64,000 nucleotides of DNA. Origin: Pseudomonas urmiensis. GTDB lineage: Bacteria; Pseudomonadota; Gammaproteobacteria; Pseudomonadales; Pseudomonadaceae. The stretch's first letter is position 1, and every line of letters begins with the position of its first letter. Below, in pieces: positions 1 through 10,610 of the stretch. The stretch covers positions 138,317 through 202,316 of the forward strand of contig NZ_JABWRE020000002.1 of the NCBI RefSeq assembly GCF_014268815.2, given 5' to 3'. The notes beneath the pieces are model-generated. The model made no database searches and was not told the origin of the DNA. It saw only the letters and a list, made by a program, of their open reading frames with translations. Position numbers and translations under genes: made by a program.

Positions 1-518
<518 letters not shown>

Positions 519-560
519 TCACGCAAACTTGGTTGCCGGCCTACTGCCGACCGAAAAATC

Positions 561-1748
561 TCAATGGGTCAGCGGCAGAACCTGCCAGCGCCCGTCTTGC
601 TGAATCAATTGCCGATCACAATCCGCCTCAAGGGCAGCACTCAGCGGTTGCCCAGGCAGAGCCTGGACCACACGCTGGCCCTCGTTGCGCAACTGGCAGA
701 CCATCTGCCAGAGGGCCGCGTCACCGCTGTCGGGCATCCAGATCCCGCCAGACGGCAATACGACCTCCGCTCGCCCCAGTGTGACCAGGGTCTTCAAATC
801 CGTGGAGAAACCGGTGGCCGGGCGTGCCCGGCCAAAGTCGGCGCCGATGTCATCGTAGCGTCCGCCCTGGGCGATCGACTGACCGACCCCCGGTACGAAC
901 ACGGCGAACACCACGCCGGTGTGATAGTTGTAACCGCGTAGCTCGCCAAGGTCGAAGTACAGCGGCAGGTCCGGATAACGCGCTGCCAGGCGATCAGCGA
1001 TCGCCAGCAGGTCATCCAGGGCAGCCAGCACACTGGCCGGCGCACGGCCCAGGCGTACACGGGCCTCGGCCAGCACTTCGCGACCACCGCACAGCTCGGT
1101 GAGGGCGCGCAGCATATTGCCGACGTCCTTGGGCAGGTCGGCAGTCAACGCGTTGACTTCATCGACCGCCTTGCGCTGCAGGGCATCGAACAGCTGCTGC
1201 TCGGCATCGCCCGACAGGTTGGCGGCGCGCGACAGGCCGCGGTAGATACCGACGTGGCCCAGGTCCATGTGCACATCCGGCACGTCGGCCAGCTGCAGCA
1301 TCGCCAACATCAGGCTGATGACCTCGACGTCGCTGGTTGGGCTTGCATCGCCGTACAGCTCGGCGCCCAACTGGATCGGGCTGCGCGAGGTGGACAACTG
1401 GCGTGGCTGGGCGTGCAGCACGCTACCGGCATAGCACAGGCGGCTCGGGCCTTCACGGCGCAGGGTGTGCGCATCGATGCGCGCGACCTGTGGAGTGAAG
1501 TCGGCACGGAAGCCCATCAGGCGGCCAGACTGCGGGTCGACCACCTTGAAGGTATGCAGGTCCAGGTCCTGGCTGGCACCGGTGAGCAGCGATTCCAGGT
1601 ACTCGATATGCGGGGTAACGACCAGTTCGTAACCCCAACTCTGGAACAGGTCCAACACCTGGCGACGCGCGATCTCGATGCGCGCGGCTTCAGGTGGCAG
1701 TACTTCCTCGATGCCATCTGGCAGCAGCCAGCGGTCTACCGTTGCCAT
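561..1748 (-). CDS. hisZ: ATP phosphoribosyltransferase regulatory subunit HisZ
   Basis: HisZ is a catalytically inactive paralogue of histidyl-tRNA synthetase. It binds the short form of HisG and is needed for the first step of histidine synthesis and for its feedback control. The 395-residue protein has the class II synthetase-like core (start [15 protein letters not shown], later motif GGRYDDIG) and ends without the HisRS anticodon-binding domain, as expected for HisZ. The frame is open further upstream to 1811, but the ATG at 1748 matches the family start. It sits between hflC, from which a terminator separates it, and purA, far from other his genes, as in other pseudomonads. Confidence 0.95.
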   Translation of the reverse strand: MATVDRWLLPDGIEEVLPPEAARIEIARRQVLDLFQSWGYELVVTPHIEYLESLLTGASQDLDLHTFKVVDPQSGRLMGFRADFTPQVARIDAHTLRREGPSRLCYAGSVLHAQPRQLSTSRSPIQLGAELYGDASPTSDVEVISLMLAMLQLADVPDVHMDLGHVGIYRGLSRAANLSGDAEQQLFDALQRKAVDEVNALTADLPKDVGNMLRALTELCGGREVLAEARVRLGRAPASVLAALDDLLAIADRLAARYPDLPLYFDLGELRGYNYHTGVVFAVFVPGVGQSIAQGGRYDDIGADFGRARPATGFSTDLKTLVTLGRAEVVLPSGGIWMPDSGDAALWQMVCQLRNEGQRVVQALPGQPLSAALEADCDRQLIQQDGRWQVLPLTH

Positions 1749-1844
1749 TACGCCATTTCCCCTCTGGTCCGGGCGGCCTGCCAATGGGCGAGCCGTCAGT
1801 GAAGCAGGCATTGGCCCACAGCAGCAGGCAGCACTAATCCCAGC

Positions 1845-1859
1845 GCTACCGCCGTGCCA
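1845..1859 (-). promoter_or_regulatory. Sigma-54-like -24/-12 element upstream of hisZ (tentative)
   Basis: On the minus strand the sequence TGGCACGGCGGTAGC has the GG-N10-GC spacing of sigma-54 promoters, with one deviation in the -12 part (TAGC for TTGC). It lies about 85-95 bases upstream of the hisZ start and just downstream of the hflC terminator, where a promoter for hisZ-purA is expected. Such matches can arise by chance in GC-rich DNA, and no enhancer-binding site was recognised. Confidence 0.2.
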
Positions 1860-1920
1860 ATTACCCTCGAATTACTAGCGCGCTGGCTGATCCCTAATGG
1901 GCAATCAACCTTGCAGACGC

Positions 1921-1945
1921 AAAAAAGCCGGGAAATTTCCCGGCT
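1921..1945 (-). terminator. Rho-independent terminator after hflC
   Basis: A perfect inverted repeat, GCCGGGAAATTTCCCGGC (1927-1944), is followed in the minus direction by a run of six T. It ends the nnrD...hflC transcript about 75 bases after the hflC stop and separates it from hisZ. A second GC-rich hairpin without a T-run, with arms CCCGCC and GGCGGG, lies between the stop and this terminator at about 1981-2009. Confidence 0.9.
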
Positions 1946-2020
1946 GACTCATCATACACCCCTTTTCTGTCAGGATGCACCCCGCCGGCAGTTTTAGCTG
2001 CCAGGCGGGGTTTACCCGAG

Positions 2021-2890
2021 TCAGGGCTTGCTCTTGTCCAGGTAGCGGAAGAACTCGTTCTTCGGATCCAGGACCAGCACATCGCTCTTGTTCGAGAAGC
2101 TTGCGCGGTAGGCCTGCAGACTACGGTGGAACGCATAGAAATCAGCGTCCTGGCTGTAGGCCTTGGCATAGATGGCAGCCGCCTGGGCGTCACCATCACC
2201 GCGGGTTTCTTCGGACTCACGATACGCTTCGGCGAGCAGTACGCGACGCTGACGGTCGGCATCGGCGCGGATACCTTCAGCCAGCTCGTTACCCTTGGCG
2301 CGATGCTCACGCGCTTCACGCTCACGCTCAGTGCTCATACGATCGAACACGCTGCGGTTAACTTCCTTCGGCAGGTCGATGGCCTTGACGCGCACGTCGA
2401 CCACCTCGATACCCAGCTCTTTGTTAGCCATGCGGTTCAGCGAAGCGGTGATGTCAGCCATCAGCGCGTCACGTTCACCGGAAACCACCTCGTGCAGGGT
2501 GCGTTTACCGAACTGGTCACGCAGGCCGCTTTCCAGACGACGCGACAGACGCTCATCAGCGATCTGCTTGAGGCCCGAAGTCGCGGTGTAGAAGCGATCG
2601 GAGTCCTTCACGCGCCATTTGGCGTAGGCGTCGACCATTACCGCTTTCTTCTCAAGGGTCAGGAAGCGCTGGGTCGGAGCATCCAGGGTCATCAGGCGGG
2701 CGTCGAACTTGCGCACCTGGTTGACGTACGGGATCTTCACATGCAGACCAGGCTGAACATCGGCCTGAACCACACGACCGAATTGCAGCAATACCGCACG
2801 CTCGGTCTGGGCCACGATGTAGAAGCTGTTCCAGGCCACGATAGCCAGCACAACTGCGGCGATCAGGGCGATCAGCGATTTATTGCTCAT
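2021..2890 (-). CDS. hflC: HflC, SPFH-domain modulator of FtsH protease
   Basis: Membrane-anchored partner of HflK. The HflKC complex surrounds the AAA protease FtsH in the inner membrane and limits its access to membrane substrates. The 289-residue protein has one N-terminal membrane segment (about residues 7-25) followed by a periplasmic SPFH/band-7 domain that begins near AQTERAVLLQFGRVV. The start codon overlaps the hflK stop by one base (TGATG), implying translational coupling. It is the last gene of the superoperon that starts with nnrD. Confidence 0.96.
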   Translation of the reverse strand: MSNKSLIALIAAVVLAIVAWNSFYIVAQTERAVLLQFGRVVQADVQPGLHVKIPYVNQVRKFDARLMTLDAPTQRFLTLEKKAVMVDAYAKWRVKDSDRFYTATSGLKQIADERLSRRLESGLRDQFGKRTLHEVVSGERDALMADITASLNRMANKELGIEVVDVRVKAIDLPKEVNRSVFDRMSTEREREAREHRAKGNELAEGIRADADRQRRVLLAEAYRESEETRGDGDAQAAAIYAKAYSQDADFYAFHRSLQAYRASFSNKSDVLVLDPKNEFFRYLDKSKP

Positions 2891-4071
2891 CAGCGGCTCT
2901 CCCTAGTACGCAGCGACTGTTGTTGCTGTTGCAGGTCCTGCGCTGCACGCACGGCCGCATCGTTGACCGATGGCGACGCGCTGCTGCCGGCCGCGGCCGA
3001 CGTGTTGCGGCTGCCTTCGACCATCTTGTCCAGTGGCAGGTAGAGCAGGTTGTTCTGCCCGTCCTTGGTTGCCACCATGACCTTGCTCGAGTTGCTGTAG
3101 ACCTCTTGCATGGTCTCCAGGTACAGACGCTGACGGGTGACGTCCGGCGCCTTGCGGTACTCGCTGACCAGCTTGGTGAAGCGGTCGGCCTCACCCTTGG
3201 CGCGGGCAATCACTTCATCGCGGTAGCCGTTGGCATCCTCGATGATGCGCTGGGCCTGACCACGGGCTTCCGGCACCACGCCATTGGCGTAGGACTCAGC
3301 CTGGTTGCGGGCACGTTGCTCGTCTTCCCGGGCACGGATCACGTCGTCGAAGGCTTCCTGCACTTCACGCGGGGCTGCCGCGCTCTGTACGTTGACCTGG
3401 GTGACGGTGATACCGGTACGGTAGGTGTCGAGGAAGCGTTGCAGGCGTTCGCGGATATCCACGGCCATCTGCTCACGGCCTTCGGTCAGCACCTGATCCA
3501 TCGAGGTGGAACCCACCACGTGGCGCAGGGCGCTGTCGGTCGCATGCTGCAAGCTCACTTCCGGCTGGTCGACGTTAAGCACGAAGTCCTGCAGGTTGGT
3601 GATCTTGTACTGCACGGTCAGCGGCACCTCGACGATGTTCTCGTCTTCGGTGAGCATCTGCCCCTGCTTGGTGTACGCACGCTCACGCGTGACGTTCTCC
3701 ATGTACTTGCGGTCGATCGGCGGGAAATAGATGTTCAGGCCTGGACCCACGGTCTCATAGTACTTGCCGAAGCGCAGCACGACGGCCTGCTCCTGCTCGT
3801 CGACCACGTACACGGCACTGTACAGCCAGATCGCAGCCAACACCGCCAGGCCTATGCCCAGCAGGCCGTAGCCGCCACCCTTGCCGATATTGCGGTCACC
3901 ACCGCCGCGTTTTTTGCTGCCGCCGAACATGCCGTTCAGGCTGTCCTGCAGCTTGCGGAAGGCCTCGTCGAGATCCGGTGGTCCTTTCTTGTCGCCACCA
4001 CCGCCGCCGCCACGGCGGCCGCCCCAGGGATCCTGATTGTTCGAGTTGCCACCCGGCTCGTTCCAAGCCAT
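2890..4071 (-). CDS. hflK: HflK, SPFH-domain modulator of FtsH protease
   Basis: Partner of HflC in the FtsH-regulating membrane complex. The 393-residue protein begins MAWNEPGGNSNNQDPWG, followed by a glycine-rich cytoplasmic tail, a membrane segment near residues 68-90, a band-7 domain beginning about DEQEQAVVLRFGKYYE, a long helical region, and a glutamine-rich C-terminal tail. I chose the ATG at 4071, the family start, although the frame is open to 4107. It lies between hflX (96 bp gap) and hflC (one-base overlap). Confidence 0.96.
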   Translation of the reverse strand: MAWNEPGGNSNNQDPWGGRRGGGGGGDKKGPPDLDEAFRKLQDSLNGMFGGSKKRGGGDRNIGKGGGYGLLGIGLAVLAAIWLYSAVYVVDEQEQAVVLRFGKYYETVGPGLNIYFPPIDRKYMENVTRERAYTKQGQMLTEDENIVEVPLTVQYKITNLQDFVLNVDQPEVSLQHATDSALRHVVGSTSMDQVLTEGREQMAVDIRERLQRFLDTYRTGITVTQVNVQSAAAPREVQEAFDDVIRAREDEQRARNQAESYANGVVPEARGQAQRIIEDANGYRDEVIARAKGEADRFTKLVSEYRKAPDVTRQRLYLETMQEVYSNSSKVMVATKDGQNNLLYLPLDKMVEGSRNTSAAAGSSASPSVNDAAVRAAQDLQQQQQSLRTRESR

Positions 4072-4167
4072 AGCGCTCTCCATCTGATAAAGCAAAGACG
4101 CGCCCACGGCGCGCCGTCCAATGCTACAGAATGCCTGTCACGGCTGCCCGGCGACCTCGACGGGCAT

Positions 4168-5469
4168 TTATTGCAAAGTGTGTTGCGCAATGAACGCTTG
4201 CGCCTCCATGCCTTCGCGGCTGACCAGGCGATTGAGCTCGACCATGGGCAGGCGCACGCTCAACAAGCTGCTGCCTTCATCGTCGTGTTCCTCGCCTTGC
4301 ACTGCCCCCAGTTCAAAGAATTGCGCGCGCAGGCGAGCAAAACGCTGTTCGAGGCGCAGGGTTCCGACAAACAGATCATCCCCCAGCAATTCGGCAATCG
4401 CCTGGCCTACCAACTCCAGGCCACGTCCATCACGTGCCGATACCCAGACCCGCTCCGGCTTGCCATCGGCATCGCGCTGGATCTGCGGCTCGACATCTTC
4501 GAGCAGGTCGAGTTTGTTATAGACCTCAAGGATCGGCAAGCCTTCAGCACCGATCTCGCCCAATACTGCCAACACCTGCTCGATCTGCTCCATGCGCTCA
4601 GGCTCATGGGCGTCGATCACATGCAGCAGCAGGTCGGAGTTGCTCGACTCTTCGAGCGTAGCCCGAAATGCCTCGACCAGCTTGTGCGGCAAGTGGCGAA
4701 TGAAGCCCACAGTGTCGGCCAGCACGATCGGCCCCAGGTCATCGAGCTGCAAACGGCGCAGGGTCGGATCGAGGGTGGCGAACAGTTGGTCGGCGGCGTA
4801 GACGTCGGATTCGGTGAGGGCGTTGAACAAGGTCGACTTGCCGGCGTTGGTATAGCCCACCAGCGACACCGACGGGATATCCGCGCGCTTACGCCCGCGC
4901 CGCGCCTGCTCACGCTGACTGCGAACCTTCTCCAGGCGTGCCTTGATCTGCCGCAGGCGTACCCGCAGCAAGCGCCGGTCAGTCTCAAGCTGGGTTTCAC
5001 CCGGACCGCGCAGGCCGATACCACCCTTCTGCCGCTCAAGGTGGGTCCAGCCGCGCACCAGCCGCGTGCTCATGTGCTCCAACTGGGCCAGTTCGACCTG
5101 CAGCTTGCCTTCATGGGTACGCGCCCGTTGGGCGAAGATGTCGAGAATCAGCCCGGTACGGTCGAGCACGCGACACTCGAAGACTCGTTCGAGGTTGCGC
5201 TCCTGACTGGGCGTGAGGGTGTGATTGAAAATCACCAGATCTACCTGTTCGGCTTTGACCAGGTCGCGTAACTCTTCGACCTTGCCGCTGCCAATCAGGT
5301 ATTTGGCGGTAGGCTGGTGCCGCGTCACTGTAGACAGCGAAACGATCTCAGCTCCGGCCGACAGTGCCAGTTCCTGAAACTCCTGCGGGTCTTCGCGCGC
5401 CTCAGGGTTCTGACCTTCCAAGTGAACGAGCAGCGCTCGCTCACCACCACCGTGGCGCTCAAAGAACAA
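4168..5469 (-). CDS. hflX: Ribosome-associated GTPase HflX
   Basis: GTPase that splits stalled or heat-damaged 70S ribosomes. The 433-residue protein has the N-terminal glycine-rich HflX domain, the conserved segment GGIGLRGPGETQLETDRR (about 149-166), and a G domain with P-loop GYTNAGKS at 205-212 and a DTVGF G3 motif. The start appears to be TTG at 5469: GGAG lies six bases upstream, and the resulting MFFERHGGGE matches the family N-terminus. It follows hfq by 12 bp on the same strand. Confidence 0.95.
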   Translation of the reverse strand: MFFERHGGGERALLVHLEGQNPEAREDPQEFQELALSAGAEIVSLSTVTRHQPTAKYLIGSGKVEELRDLVKAEQVDLVIFNHTLTPSQERNLERVFECRVLDRTGLILDIFAQRARTHEGKLQVELAQLEHMSTRLVRGWTHLERQKGGIGLRGPGETQLETDRRLLRVRLRQIKARLEKVRSQREQARRGRKRADIPSVSLVGYTNAGKSTLFNALTESDVYAADQLFATLDPTLRRLQLDDLGPIVLADTVGFIRHLPHKLVEAFRATLEESSNSDLLLHVIDAHEPERMEQIEQVLAVLGEIGAEGLPILEVYNKLDLLEDVEPQIQRDADGKPERVWVSARDGRGLELVGQAIAELLGDDLFVGTLRLEQRFARLRAQFFELGAVQGEEHDDEGSSLLSVRLPMVELNRLVSREGMEAQAFIAQHTLQ

Positions 5470-5481
5470 TGCAGGCTCCTA

Positions 5482-5742
5482 TCAGGCGTTGCCTGGCTCG
5501 CTGTCGCCGCTCTCGGAATCGGACGGGCTTGGCAGGCGAACCGGACGAGCTGGGACCACGGTCGAGATAGCGTGCTTGTAGACCATCTGGCTGACGGTGT
5601 TCTTCAGCAGTACCACGAACTGGTCGAAAGATTCGATCGAGCCCTGCAGCTTGATCCCGTTGACCAGATAGATCGAAACCGGGACCTTTTCTTTTCTCAA
5701 GGTGTTCAAGTAAGGGTCTTGTAGCGAATGCCCTTTTGACAT
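5482..5742 (-). CDS. hfq: RNA chaperone Hfq
   Basis: Hexameric Sm-like protein that pairs small RNAs with mRNAs and, in pseudomonads, acts with Crc in catabolite repression. The 86-residue protein has the Sm1 and Sm2 motifs ([18 protein letters not shown] and the YKH signature at 55-57 in MVYKHAIST), then a short disordered tail rich in S, D and E. The frame is open upstream to 5811, but the [13 protein letters not shown] start at 5742 is the family start. It lies between miaA (92 bp gap) and hflX in the order conserved with E. coli. Confidence 0.98.
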   Translation of the reverse strand: MSKGHSLQDPYLNTLRKEKVPVSIYLVNGIKLQGSIESFDQFVVLLKNTVSQMVYKHAISTVVPARPVRLPSPSDSESGDSEPGNA

Positions 5743-5834
5743 ATGCCGCACTCCTGTAAGGATCAATAGTAAAAAACACGAAAATTCGATAATTACGCCG
5801 CCCATTCGCAAGAGTAGACGGCAATTGCAGGGAC

Positions 5835-6806
5835 TCAGCTCAATATGGAGACGGACCCAAGGTATTTCAAGGTGCGGGACAGATTGTCGCAGGCCAGGCT
5901 ATCCAGCCAGTGTACGTCGGACCAGCCGCGCAACCAGGTGAACTGCCGTTTGGCCAGCTGGCGAGTGGCAATGATACCGCGTTCGCGCATCTCATTCTCA
6001 TCTAGCTTGCCATCCAGGTAATCCCAGACCTGCCGATACCCCACTGCCCGTATAGACGGCAGCCCCGCGTGCAAGTCACTTCTGGCGCGCAGCTTTCGGA
6101 CCTCGTCGACGAAGCCCTGTTCCAGCATCTGCGAAAATCGTAGCGCAATTCGCTGATGCAAAATGTGACGATCTGTAGGAGCAATCGCCAGGCTGGCGAC
6201 AGTATAGGGCAAATGTCCGCCCGCGCCTGCGTCTGCGCCGCTACTTTCGGCCAATTGCCGCTGGCGATGGGCCGTCATGCTCTCGCCGCTGACCCGATAC
6301 ACTTCCAGCGCTCGGATCAGCCGTTGCGGGTCATTGGGGTGGATGCGTGCAGCCGACTCGGGGTCGACCTCAGCCAACTGCCGGTGCAGCTCAGCCAGGC
6401 CCAACGCACTGGCCTGGGCCTCAAGCTCGGCGCGTACTGCAGGGTCGGCAGCAGGCATGTCAGCCAAGCCATCGATCAACGCCTTGTAATAAAGCATGGT
6501 GCCGCCGACCAATAGCGGGATCTTGCCGCGCGCGGTGATCTCGGCCATGGCGGCCAGGGCATCGGTGCAAAATTGTGCGGCGGAGTAGCTCTGGGCCGGG
6601 TCGATGATGTCGATCAAGCGGTGCGGATAGGCGGCCAATAGCGCCTTGGAAGGCTTGGCGGTGCCGATATCCATGTCGCGGTAGACCAGCGCCGAGTCGA
6701 CACTGATCAACTCGCACGGCAAGACCTTGGTCAGTTCGATAGCAAGGTCGGTCTTGCCGGCCGCTGTCGGGCCCATGAGGAATATTGCTGGGGGTTTACC
6801 GCTCAT
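5835..6806 (-). CDS. miaA: tRNA dimethylallyltransferase MiaA
   Basis: Transfers a dimethylallyl group to N6 of A37 in tRNAs that read UNN codons, the first step towards ms2i6A. The 323-residue protein has the P-loop GPTAAGKT at 12-19, the [16 protein letters not shown] segment and a DIIDP motif. The ATG at 6806 is separated from the mutL stop by a single base, so I rejected the longer frame that runs into mutL. It is part of the mutL-miaA-hfq block. Confidence 0.96.
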   Translation of the reverse strand: MSGKPPAIFLMGPTAAGKTDLAIELTKVLPCELISVDSALVYRDMDIGTAKPSKALLAAYPHRLIDIIDPAQSYSAAQFCTDALAAMAEITARGKIPLLVGGTMLYYKALIDGLADMPAADPAVRAELEAQASALGLAELHRQLAEVDPESAARIHPNDPQRLIRALEVYRVSGESMTAHRQRQLAESSGADAGAGGHLPYTVASLAIAPTDRHILHQRIALRFSQMLEQGFVDEVRKLRARSDLHAGLPSIRAVGYRQVWDYLDGKLDENEMRERGIIATRQLAKRQFTWLRGWSDVHWLDSLACDNLSRTLKYLGSVSILS

Positions 6807-6807
6807 T

Positions 6808-8700
6808 TCATCGACCGCGCAGGAAGAGTTTGTCCAGATCGTCCAGGCCCATCTGGGTCCAGGTCGGTCGACCATGGTTGCACTGGCCGCTGCGTTCGGT
6901 GTTTTCCATGTCACGCAGCAGCGCATTCATCTCGGGAATGGCCAAGCGCCGGTTGGCGCGCACGGCGCCGTGACAGGCCATGGTGCCGAGCAGCTCGTTG
7001 AGGTGCGCCTGGATGCGGTCGCTGGTGCCGTATTCCATCAGGTCTGCCAATACGTCCTGGACCAGGCGATTGGCTTCGGCCTGCTTGAGCAGTGCCGGAA
7101 TCTGGCGGATAGCCACGCTTTCCGGCCCCAGGCGCTGCAACTCGAAGCCCAAGCGCTGGAACCACTGCGCATGCTCTTCGGCGCAATCGGCCTCGCGCTG
7201 GCTCAGTGCCAGAGACTCCGGCACCAACAGTGGCTGGCCGCTCAAGCCTTCGCTGGCCATGGCCACCTTGAGCCGCTCGTACATGATCCGCTCGTGGGCG
7301 GCATGCATGTCCACCAGCACCAGACCGACGGCGTTTTCGGCCAGGATGTAGATGCCTTTGAGCTGAGCCAGGGCATAGCCCAGTGGCGGTACATCACCCT
7401 GGCTTTCGGGCAAGGATGACGGTGCACCGCCAGGCAGTGGCGCGAAGAACTCGCGGTAGGCTGCCTGGGCTTCGGCAACGGGCAACGGCTGCGATGGGCG
7501 CGGCGTGTACTGATACTGATACCCGGCGCCAGCACCGGAGCTGGAAAACTGCTGCGGTTGTGCCTGCGGCTGTTCCAATACCGGTGAGGCCAGGCGCATT
7601 TCACCTTGCGGGCCAAATTCGCCAGCCTGCTGACCACTGGGCCGGACCATCTCACTGGCCGCCGCCGGGGCCGCCAGCTGGTCTTCCGGCCGTACATCGG
7701 CCAAAGCCCGGTGCAAGGTGCCGTAGAGGAAATCGTGCACTGTGCGGCCTTCGCGAAAGCGCACCTCATGCTTGGTCGGGTGAACGTTGACGTCGACGCC
7801 GTTGGGCTCAAGCTCAAGGAACAACACGAAGGTCGGGTGGCGGCCATTGAACAGCACATCGCGGTAGGCCTGGCGCACCGCGTGGGCGACCAGCTTGTCG
7901 CGCACGGCGCGGCCGTTGACGAAGAAGTACTGCAAGTCGGCCTGGCTGCGCGAGAACGTCGGCAGGCCAACCCAACCCCACAAGCGCAAGCCATTGCGCT
8001 CGACATCGATCGGCAGCGCCTGCTCAAGAAAGCCCGGGCCACAGATCGCACCGACCCGCCGCGCCCGCGCAATCTCGTCGGGGGCATCGTGCAGGCTGAG
8101 AATGGTCTTGCCGTTGTGGCGCAGGTGGAAGCCGACATCGAATCGAGCCAGGGCCAGACGCCGGATAACTTCCTGAAGATGGTCGAACTCGGTCTTCTCG
8201 GCCTTGAGGAACTTGCGTCGAGCCGGCGTATTGAAGAACAGGTCGCGAACCTCGACCGAGGTGCCCACCGGGTGCGCCGCAGGCTGCACCCGCGGGGTCA
8301 TGTCGCGGCCTTCGGTCTCGACCTGCCAGGCCTCGCTGGCATCGGCCGTGCGCGAGGTCAGGGTCAGGCGCGCCACCGAGCTGATCGACGCCAGCGCCTC
8401 ACCCCGAAAGCCCAGGCTCAACACCCCTTCGAGGTCTTCCAGCTCGCGGATCTTGCTGGTGGCATGGCGTGCCAGGGCCAGCGGCAAGTCATCAGGCGAG
8501 ATGCCGCTGCCGTTGTCACGCACGCGCAGCAGCTTGACGCCGCCCTGCTCGACCTCGACCTCAATGCGCTTGGCGCCAGAGTCGAGGCTGTTTTCCAGCA
8601 GCTCCTTGGCCACCGAGGCGGGCCGTTCGACCACTTCGCCGGCGGCGATCTGGTTGGCCAGTCGCGGGCTGAGCAACTGGATGCGCGAACCACCACTCAT
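6808..8700 (-). CDS. mutL: DNA mismatch repair protein MutL (endonuclease type)
   Basis: GHKL ATPase that links MutS mismatch recognition to strand incision. The 630-residue protein has the N-terminal ATPase ([29 protein letters not shown]), a low-complexity linker rich in P, Q and S, and a C-terminal dimerisation domain. The latter carries [12 protein letters not shown], starting at Asp464, which fits the DxHAxxExxxxE metal site of MutL endonucleases that is lacking in E. coli. That agrees with MutH-independent repair in Pseudomonas. The start overlaps the amiB stop (ATGA). Confidence 0.97.
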   Translation of the reverse strand: MSGGSRIQLLSPRLANQIAAGEVVERPASVAKELLENSLDSGAKRIEVEVEQGGVKLLRVRDNGSGISPDDLPLALARHATSKIRELEDLEGVLSLGFRGEALASISSVARLTLTSRTADASEAWQVETEGRDMTPRVQPAAHPVGTSVEVRDLFFNTPARRKFLKAEKTEFDHLQEVIRRLALARFDVGFHLRHNGKTILSLHDAPDEIARARRVGAICGPGFLEQALPIDVERNGLRLWGWVGLPTFSRSQADLQYFFVNGRAVRDKLVAHAVRQAYRDVLFNGRHPTFVLFLELEPNGVDVNVHPTKHEVRFREGRTVHDFLYGTLHRALADVRPEDQLAAPAAASEMVRPSGQQAGEFGPQGEMRLASPVLEQPQAQPQQFSSSGAGAGYQYQYTPRPSQPLPVAEAQAAYREFFAPLPGGAPSSLPESQGDVPPLGYALAQLKGIYILAENAVGLVLVDMHAAHERIMYERLKVAMASEGLSGQPLLVPESLALSQREADCAEEHAQWFQRLGFELQRLGPESVAIRQIPALLKQAEANRLVQDVLADLMEYGTSDRIQAHLNELLGTMACHGAVRANRRLAIPEMNALLRDMENTERSGQCNHGRPTWTQMGLDDLDKLFLRGR

Positions 8701-10124
8701 TGTTGCGACGCCAGGGTCGTGCCCGGAATATCCAGGTGCTGGCCCACCTTCAGCTCATCAGTCTTGAGGCTGTTGCTGCTGCGCAGGCTGGCCACGCTGA
8801 CCTGGTAACGCACGGCGATCATCGCCAGGGTTTCGCCTGGACGCACAGTGTGGTCGCGCGGGCCTTGGGCGATCTTGCCGCTGTCACGCAACCAGGCAAT
8901 GTAGGTGCCAGGTGGCGGGCTTTGCTGGAAGTACTGGCGTACGCCGGTATGGATCGAGCGGGCCAAGGCCTGCTGATGGCTCCTGGTCGCCAGCTTGGCG
9001 GCTTCGTTGGCGTTGGAAATGAAGCCGGTCTCGACCAGGATCGAGGGAATATCCGGCGACTTCAACACCATGAAGCCTGCCTGCTCCACGCGTCGCTTGT
9101 GCAGCGAAGTGATGCGCCCCATGTTGCCCAGCACCTTCTGCCCCACATCGAGGCTGGAGCTGAGGGTGGCGGTCATCGACAGGTCGAGCAGCACGCCCGC
9201 GAGCATACGGTCCTTGTCGTCCAGGCTGACGTTGCCCGCGCCACCGATCAGGTCGGAACGGTTTTCGGTGTCTGCCAGCCAGCGCGCAGTCTCGGACGTA
9301 GCACCCCGGTCAGACAGGGCGAACACCGAGGCGCCGAAAGCAGCCTTGGAGGGTGCGGCGTCGGCGTGGATCGAGACGAACAGGTCGGCGCCCTTCTTGC
9401 GGGCGATCTCGGTGCGCTTGCGCAGCGGAATGAAGTAGTCACCGGTGCGCGTCAGTTCGGCCCGATAGCCCTTCTCACTGTTGATCTGGCGTTGCAGCTC
9501 CTTGGCGATCTGCAACACGATGTCTTTCTCGTGCTGGCCACGCGAACCCGAGGCGCCCGGGTCTTCACCGCCGTGCCCGGCGTCGATGGCGACCACGATA
9601 TCGCGCTTGCCGCTTGGCGCCGGTGGCAGCTTGATCGCAGGCTGGGTCGGCGTTACCGGGACAGCCGGAGTGGTAGCCGGGGTTTGTGCCGGTGGCGGCG
9701 TCGGCGTGCTGGCCGCAATGGCATCGGCTTCCTGGTCGTACAAATCGACCACCAGGCGGTTGCCGTATTGGGCATTGGGAGCCAGGGTGAAGCTTTTCGG
9801 CGTGACCGCTTTTTTCAGGTCGACCACCACGCGCAGATCGGTAGGCGTACGCTGGGCCGAACGCACACTGCTGATCGGTGTATTGGATGTGGAGACGTTG
9901 AGCGGCGCGGCCAAGGTCGCACCGTTGATATCGATGACCAGCCGATCCGGCGCGCTCAGGGTGAACACACTGTGCTGCACCGGGCCGGACAGGTCGAAGA
10001 CCAGCCGTGTGTTATCTGGCGCGCGCCACAGACGCATGCTCTTGACTTGCGTGGCGGCCAGAGTGTTGACGGTGACCGCTGTGAGCAGCAGACCGACAAC
10101 GGCGACCAGTGCGCGTATGCGCAT
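8697..10124 (-). CDS. amiB: N-acetylmuramoyl-L-alanine amidase AmiB with LysM domain
   Basis: Periplasmic zinc amidase that cleaves the septal peptidoglycan stem peptide during cell separation. In order: a signal peptide (about the first 23 residues, ending near TLAA), an AMIN domain that targets septal peptidoglycan, a proline/threonine-rich linker, an amidase_3 catalytic domain ([17 protein letters not shown], with zinc-binding His and Glu), and a C-terminal LysM domain ([19 protein letters not shown]). Two in-frame ATGs exist, at 10136 directly after the tsaE stop and at 10124. I prefer 10124 because GGGGA lies five bases upstream; the longer start would add MGIG. Confidence 0.93.
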   Translation of the reverse strand: MRIRALVAVVGLLLTAVTVNTLAATQVKSMRLWRAPDNTRLVFDLSGPVQHSVFTLSAPDRLVIDINGATLAAPLNVSTSNTPISSVRSAQRTPTDLRVVVDLKKAVTPKSFTLAPNAQYGNRLVVDLYDQEADAIAASTPTPPPAQTPATTPAVPVTPTQPAIKLPPAPSGKRDIVVAIDAGHGGEDPGASGSRGQHEKDIVLQIAKELQRQINSEKGYRAELTRTGDYFIPLRKRTEIARKKGADLFVSIHADAAPSKAAFGASVFALSDRGATSETARWLADTENRSDLIGGAGNVSLDDKDRMLAGVLLDLSMTATLSSSLDVGQKVLGNMGRITSLHKRRVEQAGFMVLKSPDIPSILVETGFISNANEAAKLATRSHQQALARSIHTGVRQYFQQSPPPGTYIAWLRDSGKIAQGPRDHTVRPGETLAMIAVRYQVSVASLRSSNSLKTDELKVGQHLDIPGTTLASQQ

Positions 10125-10136
10125 ACCTATCCCCAT

Positions 10137-10610
10137 TTACTGTTTGAATTGTTCGGCCAGCGCGGTGCACCAGGCTTCGCCGCGAGGCCCCTGCGGCGAC
10201 AGATACAGCGAGCGTCCGCCCGCTTGCGGGCTTATGGTAATGGTCAGGTCAGGCTTTGGCAAAACGCCCGCACCTTTCTGGGGCCATTCGAACAGGCACA
10301 AGGCATCATCCTCGAAGTAATCGCGGATCCCCATGAACTCCAATTCTTCCGGATCGACCAGCCGATACAGGTCGAAGTGGAAAGCGCGCACCGCGCCAAT
10401 CTCGTAGGGTTCAACCACGGTGAAGGTCGGACTCTTGACCGGGCCAACATGGCCCAAACCGCGAATCAGGCCGCGCGACAATGTGGTTTTGCCAGCCCCC
10501 AGGTCGCCCTCGAGAAAAATCACGCCATGACCGCCGGTCACCTGGGCCAATTGCCCGCCGAAGGCTACGGTGGCCTCTTCGTCGGCCAGAAACAGGGTTA
10601 CACCTGACAC
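10137..10610 (-). CDS. tsaE: tRNA threonylcarbamoyladenosine synthesis ATPase TsaE
   Basis: ATPase that works with TsaB, TsaC and TsaD to make t6A at position 37 of ANN-decoding tRNAs. The 157-residue protein has the Walker A motif GDLGAGKTT and the family segment SPTFTVVEPYE followed by FHFDLYRL. The start is GTG at 10610, preceded by GGAGGAG at eight bases' distance. It overlaps the nnrD 3' end by 13 bp, and its stop directly abuts the first possible amiB start. Confidence 0.95.
   Translation of the reverse strand: MSGVTLFLADEEATVAFGGQLAQVTGGHGVIFLEGDLGAGKTTLSRGLIRGLGHVGPVKSPTFTVVEPYEIGAVRAFHFDLYRLVDPEELEFMGIRDYFEDDALCLFEWPQKGAGVLPKPDLTITISPQAGGRSLYLSPQGPRGEAWCTALAEQFKQ

Noticed and set aside
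1905..1955. A 16-codon frame (ATGATGAGTCAG...) with GGGGTGT upstream, inside the hflC terminator
   Set aside because: It runs straight through the terminator stem and T-run, so it would hardly be transcribed. The purine tract before it is most likely chance.
1749..2020. Search for the small DUF2065 gene often found between hflC and hisZ
   Set aside because: No minus-strand frame with a start codon and the DUF2065 pattern exists here. A hydrophobic frame ending near 1800 has no ATG, GTG or TTG start with a ribosome site.
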